DNA from: Chiridota heheva
Taxonomy: Eukaryota; Echinodermata; Holothuroidea; Apodida; Chiridotidae
DNA: 64,000 bases
Reading direction: 5' to 3'
Assembly (NCBI GenBank): GCA_020152595.1
Contig: JAIGNY010000466.1
Span: 141,001 to 205,000 of the forward strand
The notes under the pieces were generated by a model. That model had not been told where the DNA came from. It ran no database searches and saw nothing but the letters and a program-made list of their open reading frames with translations. This document shows, one piece after another, positions 11,876-23,269 of this stretch. The number at the start of each line of letters is the position of its first letter. Position 1 is the stretch's first letter. A program made the position numbers and the translations under genes.

Positions 11876-13352
11876 TCTCCTCTTATCAAGAAGTCCACCC
11901 TCAATCTGGACGTTTTAAAAATTATCGACGTCTGCAATCTTCCCACCTTAAGTTGGCAAGATTCTTGAATATTCAGCAGTCTCTAGGTTTAATGACGATC
12001 TTCATTCATAATATTTTACTAAAGATTTTCAATCACACAGCACCGAAACTGCGTTATTGTGTGTTAAGAACAATATATTAAATGAGTTAGATTCGGGTAG
12101 ACTTGTTTTCCTTGTACTTCTTTCTAGATGTCTACAGGCTTCGATACCATTGACCACACTATTCTTATAAATAGGCTTCAGTGTGAGTATGGTTTCGGAG
12201 GTTGTGTTTTAAACTGGTTTAGATCTTATCTTAGTGGTCGCAAGAGTTCAGTTTGTATCTCTGGTAGTTATTCTACTGCCCATCCTCTGAAATATTGTGT
12301 TCCCCAAGGATCTGTTGAAAGTCCTCTGATCTTCAATGCCTATTTGCAGCCTGTTACCCGCATTTTCAAACTATCCAATGTTGCTTACCATATATATGCT
12401 GATGACACTCGGCTATATGTTAGCTTCGATCCTAAAAAGCCGGGTGATATGGAAGCATGCCAAGCTTGCTTGTCAAATTGCATTGCGGTGTTTAAAGGCT
12501 GGATGCTTCATAACAAACTTGACTTAATGATACCAAACTGAATTTTTGATTATTTCATCCAAAAAACAAATGCATTCCATCCAGTCCATAAATTTGACGA
12601 TCGGTGGGTCTGTGATTGTTCCTTCATCATCCGTTAAAAATGTAGATATCATCATGTTTGAACCTTGCTGCCTTGTATGAACATGAATTCCCAGATCTCC
12701 ACAATATGTTGTATTGTTAATTTTCATTTGGGTAATATTTCTAGAATCCGGCGGTACATTGATCAAAATACTTGTGTTCATGCAGTGCGATCTCTCGTCC
12801 TTTTTCGGCTCGATTATGGTAACTCCCTGCTTGGCAGCTTGGTGGCATATCACGTGAAAACCTTCAACGCTTGCAATGACTTTAAAATCATGCAACGCGC
12901 ATGATTTTCTGTGTTGATAGACGTGCAAGCGCTTCCCCCCTCTTGCGTGTTCTTCATTGGTTGCCCATCCAGCAGATATCGATTTCAAGATATCATACTG
13001 CATGTGTACAACTGCATTAACTGTACGATCATATTACTCCCATTCTTAGGATCTCCACTGGCTTCCTATAAAAGTACGGATAGAATTTAAAATTAATTTG
13101 TTAACTTTCAAGGCATTACATCATTTATTTACCCAACTACGTCAATGATTTACTTTCATTATACAGGCCTAAGCGCGTACTAAGATCTCAAGATACCATA
13201 AACTTAGAAGTCCCTCGTACACTGTCAACCAGTGGGGAAAGATCTTTCTGCTGGACTGCACCACACCTCTGGAATAAATTCCCCATGGCCATCCATTCAA
13301 TCCAAAATCTCACAGGTTTTAAAAGGGCTTTTAAAACTCACTTATACACTCA
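11876..13352 (+). mobile_element. Degenerate non-LTR retrotransposon (CR1/Rex1-like), RT region
   Basis: The translation, with several frame breaks, follows the order of a LINE reverse transcriptase. Near 11880 is TPLLKKSTLNLDVLKNYRPV. At 12128-12541 comes one open stretch with FDTIDHTILINRLQ, VLNWFRSYLSGR, VPQGSVESPLIFNAYLQP and the catalytic YADD box as HIYADDTRLYVSF. The C-terminal part follows at 12740-12830 (IRRYIDQNTCVHAVRSL, RLDYGNSLLG) and about 13150-13350 (YRPKRVLRSQDT, then APHLWNKFP and FKRAFKTHLYTQYF). The upstream endonuclease is not recognisable. Frameshifts and stops show that it is dead. The clade name comes from sequence style, not from a search. Confidence 0.88.
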
Positions 13353-13559
13353 ATATTTTCATTAGTAATGTTTTGTTTTTAGTGCCTGTTAATGCCTGTT
13401 TTGTTGTTATTAGTATATGTTTTTGTTTAAGTATAAGTTTATTTATAAGTACAAGAATAAGTTTATGTATAAGTATATGTTATATTTTGTTTTCCATCGT
13501 AAAGTGCTTGTGAGCTGGCATATTTTGTTCTGAAATGAGCACTTAAAATATATGGAGAC

Positions 13560-14500
13560 TTTATCACGGCATTTACCTTTTGATCGTTTTAATTTCATAA
13601 TTATAATCAGAACATATATGTTGCACGTATTACAGTTTTTATTATTACCGTTTTAACACTTGTGTATTATATTGTGTTATTAGCTTTAAGTCTGATTAAT
13701 TATTGTTTTCTTTTAATATTTATGTTAATTTACTATTTACTTAATCATTCTTTTGTATTATTCATGAAATACATGCTGACATGTTGCTATGCGCTATTTA
13801 TTACCACTATTACAAGGTTATTTTAGTTTAATTCATTTTATGTGGTAGCCTACTTGTTGATATTTATTATCATAATAATAAATATCATTATTTTTACCTG
13901 TTTTATATTTTATTGTCTATTGTCAATATTATTATTCTTTTAATTTTATTTTAGGTCCTGCTTATCCATGTTTCAAGTTCTATCGCTGTTACAGTTCATT
14001 TTGTTAATCGCTATTCATTACATCCCTAGGCATGCTAGGCCTCCCCACCCCAAACTCCACAAGAATTTGATTTGCAATGTGTGACTATGCATGCTTCAGA
14101 CAGGATAATCTACGCCTGAGAATCATGTGATGATTCCTAACTACCAAACACTCCCCTTTCCCAGTTTTCCATTTTGATTCCATGATCTCTGAATAATAAT
14201 ACATCACTTTACTTATGTGACGTCATGTATATACAGTAGCACTAATCTATTTACACAAGTTGACATGACATTGTAGGAGCGGCTTATATGCAGGGGGCTG
14301 CAATCACAATCCACAGTTTAATATTAAACTTGATTCTTCTACAATTACTCAGTTTCATTTACTTTTTCCGGTAATCTAAATCCATTATTTTAGTTTAAAA
14401 TCTCTTCATTCTAAGTTCATTTTATTATCTTATTTTATAATTTACCTATCAACTTTTGTTTACTCTGCATCTTATATTTTAGTCAATTTATTTTACTTTT
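13560..14500. other. AT-rich non-coding stretch
   Basis: Poly-T/ATT-rich sequence after the LINE. No gene is visible. Confidence 0.4.
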
Positions 14501-14514
14501 TACTCCTCACCCAC

Positions 14515-14765
14515 ATATATGGGATGAGGTATTGTAGTCACTTTGCTGTAGAGACAAATAACTGCCTCTAACTCCTCACTAAATGGCCTCCCCCTTGATA
14601 TTAGGGGGGGGAAGTGGGTCTCACATAATGACCTCATATTAGGGGTCAACAAATTTCAGAACGGGATCAAATTTGTCAGTGATTTTTGCGTCTGTCCATG
14701 GGTTTATGTGTGTGTGTGTATGTGTGCGTGCGTTCGTGTGGGTGTGGGTGGGTGTGTGTGTGCAT
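14515..14765 (+). repeat. Dispersed repeat module with (GT)n tail, copy A
   Basis: Phrases such as 'gaggtattgtagtc.cttt', 'cccccttgatat.ag.ggg', 'ggg.tctca..t.atgacc.cat' and 'tttatgtgtgtgtg' match 57500-57690 in the same order. A (GT)n-rich stretch closes this copy at about 14703-14762. Confidence 0.65.
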
Positions 14766-14769
14766 TTGC

Positions 14770-16090
14770 TTTGGAATTCATTTAAGGACCTTGATCTGAC
14801 AACACACCTATCGTTTAAGGACTCGGGTTGCGTTTGAGGACCTGAACACACGTTCTTAAACGATTTTGCTATAAACAAGATTTTTTTTTATTTAAGATGG
14901 CGCTTGGGAGGTTTTACAGATGTCCGTAATGAACCGTAATTATATCCTTAATAGTCCTTAATATCTTCAGAGTGCTAAAATTCCAAGTGGTTTTTTTTTA
15001 ATGGATTGCGCCATAAATTCTTAACACAGTTACCCGCTAAATCGCCGCGAGTCCTTAGTTTTTTAGTCAAACTGAAAATTATGTAACACACATAAATCAC
15101 TGGGTTTTTTTTGTTTACTTTTCAAGTCCCCTTACCCCATAAGCAATTAACACGGATAAAACAGCAATTGTTTCAGTTCCACTGCTTTATTATTGGTCTG
15201 TATCATTCAGTCATCAAATGGATAGTTTAATGCCAAGGTCCTCAATCAGTATCTGAAGCTCGTATGGGTGCGTTTGACGGTGGTTGTCACACAATATACA
15301 TCACAATATAACCCAAACTTTTGTGTTCTGGGAGAGACAGTATCCCGAACTGGTCGCCTGTCCTATATGTTTTAATGGGGAAAACAATTAGTTCCGTGCT
15401 ACCTTGGCCTTATGTGATCAAAGAGTTCGAACAAAAAACTAAACAATGAATTTTAATTCCATGACGGGATGAATGGATAAAAGGGCTTGACAGAGGGTTG
15501 TTAATAAAAAGAAAAGTTTGATAAATATCACATATGCCTTCGATTAGATAATTATGACCACCTGTTCGCGGCTTTGAAGTTGGTATTCCAGTACGAACAA
15601 GCTGCTCGTTGAGTGGGCATTTTGGCTTGTTCGTAGTAAGTGTGTGTAATTGTACTACATGCTGTTTGTGTAAAGTGTCAGAAATAAGGCATTAGTTGTT
15701 ATGCTCCTTGAAGTTTCAAAAGTCATACCCGACCTGATATATAAGCAGGTCGGGTACACTTTTCCTCTTTATTTTCTTTATTCTGAAAACCACAAGCAAT
15801 TAGGATCAAATTTCCTTATCAATGGCTCCATTGTAGTAGTTCTCCATTTGGTCCTGGGTTGTTGTGGAAGTTGGTGTTGAGTATCAAATTAGCAATAGAT
15901 GAAGTCCTTATTGTGTGGTTGAGTGGTTATTTTAATTCAGTTAAGTGGTCTCATTATTTGCTACATTACGTTTGTGGCTATGATTTGTTGGAACAAATTT
16001 TTAAAGAGAAGGATAAGTCATGGGTTTGTTTATGCCTTGCCAATTAATCGCCTTCCACTTAATCTGAATCGGTTAAGTCGCAAAAATCCT
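14770..16090. other. Non-coding stretch with a perfect hairpin at 15726-15756
   Basis: No gene is seen. At 15726-15756 TACCCGACCTG and CAGGTCGGGTA form an 11-bp perfect stem around a 9-base loop. Confidence 0.5.
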
Positions 16091-16094
16091 TCAA

Positions 16095-16475
16095 GAGGAC
16101 ATGAACGCCAACCGAGCGTAAAAAGTATGAGTAAAAAATATATAAAAAAACAAGTTAGCAATACAAGTGTCAGTAGGTTTAGCTTTGAAATACTTGAGAC
16201 TTGGAGCATGTACAATGTCTGACGGTAAAGCATTCCAATCCTTTAGTGTGTGAGGGAAGAAAGAGTTTATATACATTCTTTTTAGCATAAGAAGGTATGG
16301 GATTATGCGATAGAAGCAGCTATTACTTGTCCGTTGGAGGGGCGGGATGACGTAATGGGATAAGGACCACTCCTGGCCATGTATGCGTGTGCAGCTTGAT
16401 TGTAGGTGATTAGTGTGTTGTGGTAGGTTGTAGGGGCTGGGCTTATTGGGAAAAGATGGGAGTGACCCTATTTTT
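16095..16475 (-). mobile_element. Non-LTR retrotransposon 3'-end fragment
   Basis: The minus-strand translation (reading down from about 16475) contains [20 protein letters not shown], then [40 protein letters not shown]. The order 'NSFFP.T...WN.LP..IV.APSL..FK' is the hallmark C-terminus of many LINE reverse transcriptases. The 5' part is missing and an (AT)n array abuts it. Confidence 0.75.
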
Positions 16476-16476
16476 G

Positions 16477-17109
<633 letters not shown>

Positions 17110-17367
17110 ATTAGAGAGTGGGGAATTGTCAAGTTTGGGCAGAAAGAGGATTAAAAACTGCAGAGATTGCACCATGTCCATGCAGGAATCACAGCACGAG
17201 TGGTTAGTAGAATTTTCTGTCGAAAAAAGTTCTATGATACTTACAAGAAAATCTTAAAAGTTAATTGATTGATTTGTCTTTCTGGCTGAGATATTGTTCA
17301 CAGTAATAAATTGGTTCTTCTAGACATAAATTGTAATTTCGGTTAATTTTTGAATTTTGGAAATCTT

Positions 17368-17580
17368 TATGGCCAGATATCATGTTAACATGGGCAATAA
17401 TACACAATAAAATTTAGTGTTTCTGATTGGTCATACACAAATTACGACCCGCCACGGAGGTGACCAGCCTACTGTATACACACGCAATGCGTACAGCACG
17501 TATCTAATTAGAAACGATTTACAGCCAGACACTCTGATGTGATGTGACAGATTCTCTCTTTAAACTATACAAAACTTCGT
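17368..17580. repeat. Dispersed repeat, copy A (second copy at 31505-31745)
   Basis: Shared ordered phrases include 'gatatcatgttaacat', 'aataaa.t.a.gtttctg.ttggt.atacacac', 'gcaatgcg.acag.acg' and 'taattag.aacgat'. Both copies end at a 'gattc.ctctttaa' type phrase. Confidence 0.7.
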
Positions 17581-17589
17581 TGTTTTTTT

Positions 17590-18325
17590 TTTTTTTTTTT
17601 CCAGCGGCCGTTACGTGACAATTGAACATCTTTTAAGTTGTTTAAAGTGAAAACAATCTTAAGAAAAGAGGAAACCATTTTTGGTTTGGGTCTTTATGTG
17701 TTGCTGTCGTTACGTGATAAATATTAATTTATGCATATTTTAACGATTTTGCAAAATACTTACATATTTTGACATTTTGAAAAAAGTTTGGCGCGATTCA
17801 CAAAATTATAGAAGAAATTATATATATGAAAATCTCGAAAATGTCATCTCATCATATTGTGATAATCGATGGATAGAGTAAAACGCCTTTTCGTCCTTTT
17901 TACAATTTAACATGTCGCTTGTTCCGTACTAAGTACAAATCGCGTGATATTTGTGCATTTTTTTTAATTTTCAAAAGATTCATATTATAAACCTAAATAT
18001 TGAAGGATATAGCAGGTTAAGGGCAAAAGCAGACCACCTCCCCCACATCCCTCTTTTCTACACCACTCCCCCTGCATTCATTTTAAAGTCAAATAAAAGA
18101 AGAAGCAACGGTTTTTTGACTAAAATATGGTCCAAATTGTAAGCTGAAGCTTGAATTGTTAAAGCTTAACTTGAATTTGTATGTCTAACTTTTAGTTTAT
18201 CAACCTTAACTCACATTTCGAGTCTAACACTGATATTGTAACCCTAACGCAAATAAAAAAGAAAAGAAAAACCTGACAGTGAAATTTCAAACCCTAACAT
18301 GCTTTTAATGCCTAACACAGTAGTT
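17590..18325. other. AT-rich non-coding stretch
   Basis: Poly-T near 17584-17600 and nothing else recognised. Confidence 0.4.
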
Positions 18326-18328
18326 AAG

Positions 18329-18630
18329 AGGGAGCTATACAGATGCTGACCAATCAGAAGCTAGCTTTGCTAATAGCTTCGCTGTAGTTTGATTCTGATT
18401 GGTCGGGGACTGTATAGCCCCATCAGTTGGTTGTGATCTGAGTCTGCATAGCTCCCTTTTTTTTCTCTTCCTCACAAAGTTTTTATTTGAGTCATCGGAT
18501 TCCGTCACAGAATAGTCTCAACAAAGGCATAGAGTCCTTTTAGCGAAGTGTATAGTTCATTTGCATATACTTAATGCTAACTTCTGATTGGTCGGGGTCT
18601 GTATAGTGACCCCTGAGATGTTTTATCTGG
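18329..18630. mobile_element. MITE-like inverted repeat with 'gctatacag/ctgtatagc' ends
   Basis: AGGGAGCTATACAGATGCTG plus 'accaatcagaa' (18329-18360) is mirrored by 'ttctgattggtcggggactgtatagc' (from about 18392) and by CTGCATAGCTCCCT (18444-18457). A third arm copy, 'cttctgattggtcggggtctgtatag', lies at about 18581. Nested arms of this kind indicate a foldback element or two abutting copies. It is non-coding. Confidence 0.6.
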
Positions 18631-20680
18631 GTCATCGGATTGCGTCAGAGGATGGGAGGGATTTCCGTCCGAGAAGTGTTGTGAATTGACGGTCATTTTG
18701 GAGAGGGCACAGAGAACCCCACCCCGGGAGAGGGTTTTCTGTATGAGGAGTGTTGTTTGCGGTGAGTTTACGGTCATTTTGGAGTGGTTCTGATCATTTT
18801 GTGTGGTTTAGGTATCTAGGTTCTATGGGAGTATTATGGGTCTATATGTTTTCTGTACCGTCAGGGGTGTCCATGGGTAATGCGCCCTGCTCCAAAAGAA
18901 AAATTGACAATGGGTCCCCCAGGGTACGTTACCCACTCAAAGGTGGGGGTATCACGGTCACTCATTCGTCATTGTCGCCCATTTCAAAACAATAAACCCT
19001 GATAACCTGTTGATTATAAGTTTAGATTTGTCAAAGGGTTTTAACTAAAAGGTATCAAAAGGTATCGATAAATCGCCATGTCACGGCTATCGATAATATC
19101 GGGATAATATCGTCACAATTTACTGAGTCACATCATTCGAGAAGACATTGTTCCTAACAATTGAGAAACAGGAAATAGGTAAGATTTGTTTTTTATTTGA
19201 GAGGACAAAACTGCGTTTTTACGAGCAAAATGTGGGATCTACGTGGGCTTAATCGTGGGACTATTCGATCAAAGGCCGAGAGACGAAACTTCTCATACAT
19301 ATGACATACAGTGTGGGGAAACGTGATGCGTTTATGTAGCCATTTTTATTCCAGCGTGTTTTGTTTTTGTTTTTTTCCTACAAGCTTTGAAAAGCACGGT
19401 ATATATTGAAGTGAATGATTGATTTCTTAAAAATTTATATACGAATCTAAAATTGTATACTTGTTGATTTTATTTTGCAATATTTTTCTAGATAAAATTT
19501 ACATTTAATGCCATTTATGTTTTGTTAAGCTCTTTGGTTTTTGAAGGTTTTTAACGGTCGGAAACGTGACCTCAATTGACCCGAAAAGTTAATTATTATC
19601 ACGTGACAATCAATTTTAATGCGAGTGATGAATTTCCATTTAATCTGTTCTAGATCAGGGCAATTTGCTCTAAAACCGAAGAACATATATTTATCGTATG
19701 GATGAAACACGATAAAAGATATGACTTTTAAGAATTAACGACATCGTTTTATGTCACAATGTGAGCACTACTTTTCGCACAACAGCCTACGAAAGATGAA
19801 AAACTGTTAAAATCTACAAAAGGACGATACAAAAAAAGGATTAAAATCACGAGAAAATAACCGAATTACCAATTCGTGAAGTAAAACCAAATGTTGTTTA
19901 ACTATAAAAAAAATAATTTCACGTACATCTTACGACAAATCACAAACCAAGAACATAAGAAAAGTTCAATCCCAATTTGATTAGACCCGCTGTCGGCTTG
20001 AATAAGACGCCATGATTATAACGCATGCGTAGTCTGTAAAACGGATGTACAACACCAATAAACGATCAACAGCGCTCCTATCTCTTAAGAACAATTGATG
20101 ATATTGGACAGTTGGCTGGAAATAAACGCTAGAGGTTTACAAAATACTGTTAGATTCGATTGTTTATCAAAGGAAAGAGTTTATTTTGTATTTATAAGAG
20201 TAATTTCATACCTAATTTCGAGATGTGTACCCGTTATATCAACGTTAGCATTTGACAAGCTAGATACTTCCCAATAGGCCCCATAAGTATTTTATGGACC
20301 TGATTTACCTCATTTATTAATATGAGGTAACATTTATTACAAATTTAGTCTTTTTTTAATTCCTATCAACCAACAATTTTCTGAAATTTAGGAGGAGGGG
20401 CTCTGGGGCCCCCAAACTGTAACAGCTTTCATATTTCGCCTGGAAAATTAGTTGTTTATATATCTTTTAATTTGTTGGGGTATCTTGTGGCAAACGTTAA
20501 ACATTTTTTTACCATAATTCCCCCCATCCTCATTGAGTGTCCTCAATATAAAGAAAGATCCATTTGTAGGCCGATTTGTTTTTCATATTCTGGGCAACCA
20601 CGTAAGAATCAGGAGTGAGTGTAACCATACCCTGAGAAGCGGTTAAAGTTAAAGAGTCAAGTCTGTAAAAAGAGAAAAAA
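18631..20680. other. Non-coding stretch
   Basis: No supported gene. Short frames such as 18750-18995 and 20095-20277 lack any recognisable feature. Confidence 0.4.
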
Positions 20681-20682
20681 AA

Positions 20683-20701
20683 ATCATCATCATCATCGTC
20701 G

Positions 20702-20777
<76 letters not shown>

Positions 20778-20906
20778 CCTCATCCTCATCCTCATCCTCA
20801 TCCTCCTCATCATCCTTATCCGCATCCTTCTCCTCATCCTCATCCTCATTCTCATCCTCCTCATCATCATCCTCATTATCATCCTCATCCTCATCATCAT
20901 CATCTC
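20683..20906. repeat. (TCA)n / (TCC) trinucleotide array
   Basis: Pure TCA repeats to about 20773, then mixed TCA/TCC units to about 20906. The open frame on the minus strand (Met/Arg repeats) is an artefact. Confidence 0.97.
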
Positions 20907-21077
20907 TTCTCCCAAAGATTGATTTTCCAATTGGTCCAAATCCGAGGAGAAATGTCGAGAGAAAGCTATAGAAGGGATCATAATTAATGTTTCATTGCGA
21001 TTATTTAAGAAACACGAGATTGATTGCGTATGACATGATTTAAAGTTTATGAGACAAGGGCGTTCAAAATATGATCA

Positions 21078-21432
21078 TGAACCTGTAACTCATATCAGTA
21101 ACAACGAATCTGTATTTCATATCAATAACAATGAACCTGTAACTCATATCAGTAACAATGAACCTGTAGCTCATATCAGCAACAATGAACCTGTAACTCA
21201 TATCAGTAACAATGAACCTGTAACTCATATCAGTAACAATAAACCTGTAACTTATATCAGTAACAATGAACCTGTAACTCATATCAGTAACAATGAACCT
21301 GTAACTCATATCAGTAACAATGAACCTGTAACTCATATCAGTAACAATGAACCTGTAACTCATATCAGTAACAATGAACCTGTAACACATATCAGTAACA
21401 ATGAACCTGTAACTCACATCAGTAACAATAAA
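21078..21432. repeat. 27-bp minisatellite, about 13 copies
   Basis: The unit is AATGAACCTGTAACTCATAT plus CAGTAAC, repeated head to tail with few substitutions. Because 27 is a multiple of three, both strands stay open. The plus strand reads NEPVTHISN repeats from an ATG at 21049 to a stop at 21451-21453. No signal peptide, splice context or flanking coding exon supports a real protein, though one cannot be excluded. Confidence 0.93.
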
Positions 21433-21479
21433 GTTGGAGTCTCGTCCTTGTAAACTTGAGTGATTACCATCCGGCATGC

Positions 21480-22340
21480 CACTTCCGGTTGTAGATCATT
21501 TCTATCAAGCACACACGATTTCCGGTACCCATTTTACGTACGGTCAGTGCACTAGTGCCATAGCGAGGATTATTGTGTTATATGTGAAAGGGAATGTATC
21601 GACTTAGCTTTCATGTCGAATTGGTGAAATCAGGTAAATATTGTTTGAAATTGTTGTCAGTAGCGAGGCTAACAGTACCGTATTCGCTCAGCTGGTGTTA
21701 TTGTGCAGTTGTGTGTGGAAATGTAAATTAAATGTAGGCCAGTATATCGATTCGTTCGATTGCTTTCAATACTATACTATCATTGTGGCATTTCAGATTA
21801 GCTGCATATTGACAGAACATAAATTTGAATTTTGACGCTATACAAATCGGTAATGTAGAAAAAACATAATAAAACATTTTCAAAATATCGACAATATGCA
21901 CAGTAGTACTGACTAATAGTAATACAGGTGATATTGATCAACAACATTAAAGCATTGCAATATGTGCTGGGGGAACCATATTTGATGTTTTCAGTACCGT
22001 CAGCATTAGTGGAATGATCAGCAATTGTCAGAAAAAAGTTTGTGCGAGTTAACTATTTGGTGAAATGTTTGGTTGAATTTGATCAAATGTAGAGTAACCG
22101 ATAACCATATAAATGGTTACTTCATTTTTCGTTGATTTCTTCTTTCTTTTATTTTCCTTAATCTTTGGCTCATCTCTTTGGTATTTTCCTACTATTGCGA
22201 ACTTTCTTGTAATTGTTAACCCCGTTCCCTAATTAATTATTTCATTATCAATACAAAGTATTACAAATACTATTGTAGAGTGAAAAAGTCTCTCCCACAA
22301 GTTAATCATTTTTTTCGTGTTTTATTGTCCAATCTAAAGG
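21480..22340. other. Non-coding stretch
   Basis: No gene is seen. Confidence 0.4.
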
Positions 22341-22352
22341 TTGATCAATTTA

Positions 22353-22837
22353 CAGTCCGGTAGCATGCCTGTCAATGGAAACATAAATGTTCCTATTAAT
22401 GGGAACATTTTGCTACATGGAGGCCGCCATTTTGTGATATTTCTCATGATCCTTTGCTATCCTAACGTTGAAGCCTTATGCAATGTTACAGTTTTCAAAT
22501 TTGAAATACGTCTGGAAAAATATCTTTGCTGGGGGAAACTTAAATTTTTAAAAATACGTTCAATACTGTCATGGCCACAACTTTTCCACTCCCATTTGAT
22601 ATGTTTACCACGCCGTTTTTAAAATATTACATAAAATAGACAATAGAGCTAGGTTTTTAAGCGCGAAACGGCCATTTTGAAATTTCAAATGTTTTTTAAC
22701 ACAATGATTTTTAATATTTCAAGTACACAAATTAGAAACTATGACATTTCATTGCAATATCTGAACAATATGGCTACATGATTTCAATATTCTTTTGTGT
22801 TATAAATGTTCCTATTAATAGGCATGCTTTCGGATTG
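22353..22837. mobile_element. 485-bp inverted-repeat element with 5-bp target duplication, copy 1
   Basis: Starts CAGTCCGGTAGCATGCCT and ends AGGCATGCTTTCGGATTG, so the ends are inverted (CAGTCCGR-AGCATGCCT). The subterminal 'aaatgttcctattaat' is inverted as well. ATTTA flanks both sides (22348-22352 and 22838-22842), consistent with a 5-bp target duplication. The interior includes 'ggccgccattttgtgatatt' and 'cactcccattt' phrases shared with the copies at 30437 and 37824. It has no transposase and is a non-autonomous DNA element. Confidence 0.85.
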
Positions 22838-22891
22838 ATTTATGAATCAATTTATGATCAATTTATCAATTGAAACACAGACAGTTTCTTC

Positions 22892-23265
22892 ACTATTCTT
22901 TCAATCTGAACCCATTCATGCATCGTTGAGTTTTTTCTTCTTTATTGTTTTGAGATTACTATTATTGAATGGTAATGCGTGGGAGCTGCTACCTATAGGA
23001 GGCTGTATGATGTAAATACCTTTCTATAAGTTTCTTCTAGGAGTTTTTATTTTAATTTTGTGATCATTTTTGTACTGTACTATTCTTTCAATCTGAACCC
23101 ATTCATGCATCGTTGAGTTTTTTCTTCTTTATTGTTTTGAGATTACTATTATTGAATGGTAATGCGTGGGAGCTGCTACCTATAGGAGGCTGTATGATGT
23201 AAATACCTTTCTATAAGTTTCTTCTAGGAGTTTTTATTTTAATTTTGTGATCATTTTTGTACTGT
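22892..23265. repeat. Perfect 187-bp tandem duplication
   Basis: 22892-23078 and 23079-23265 appear identical base for base (start 'actattctttcaatctgaac', end 'catttttgtactgt'). The identity implies a very recent duplication or an assembly overlap artefact. Confidence 0.95.
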
Positions 23266-23269
23266 ATTA

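Noticed and set aside
12524..13003. 159-codon minus-strand frame
   Set aside because: Antisense shadow of the decayed LINE, whose plus-strand translation shows RT homology.
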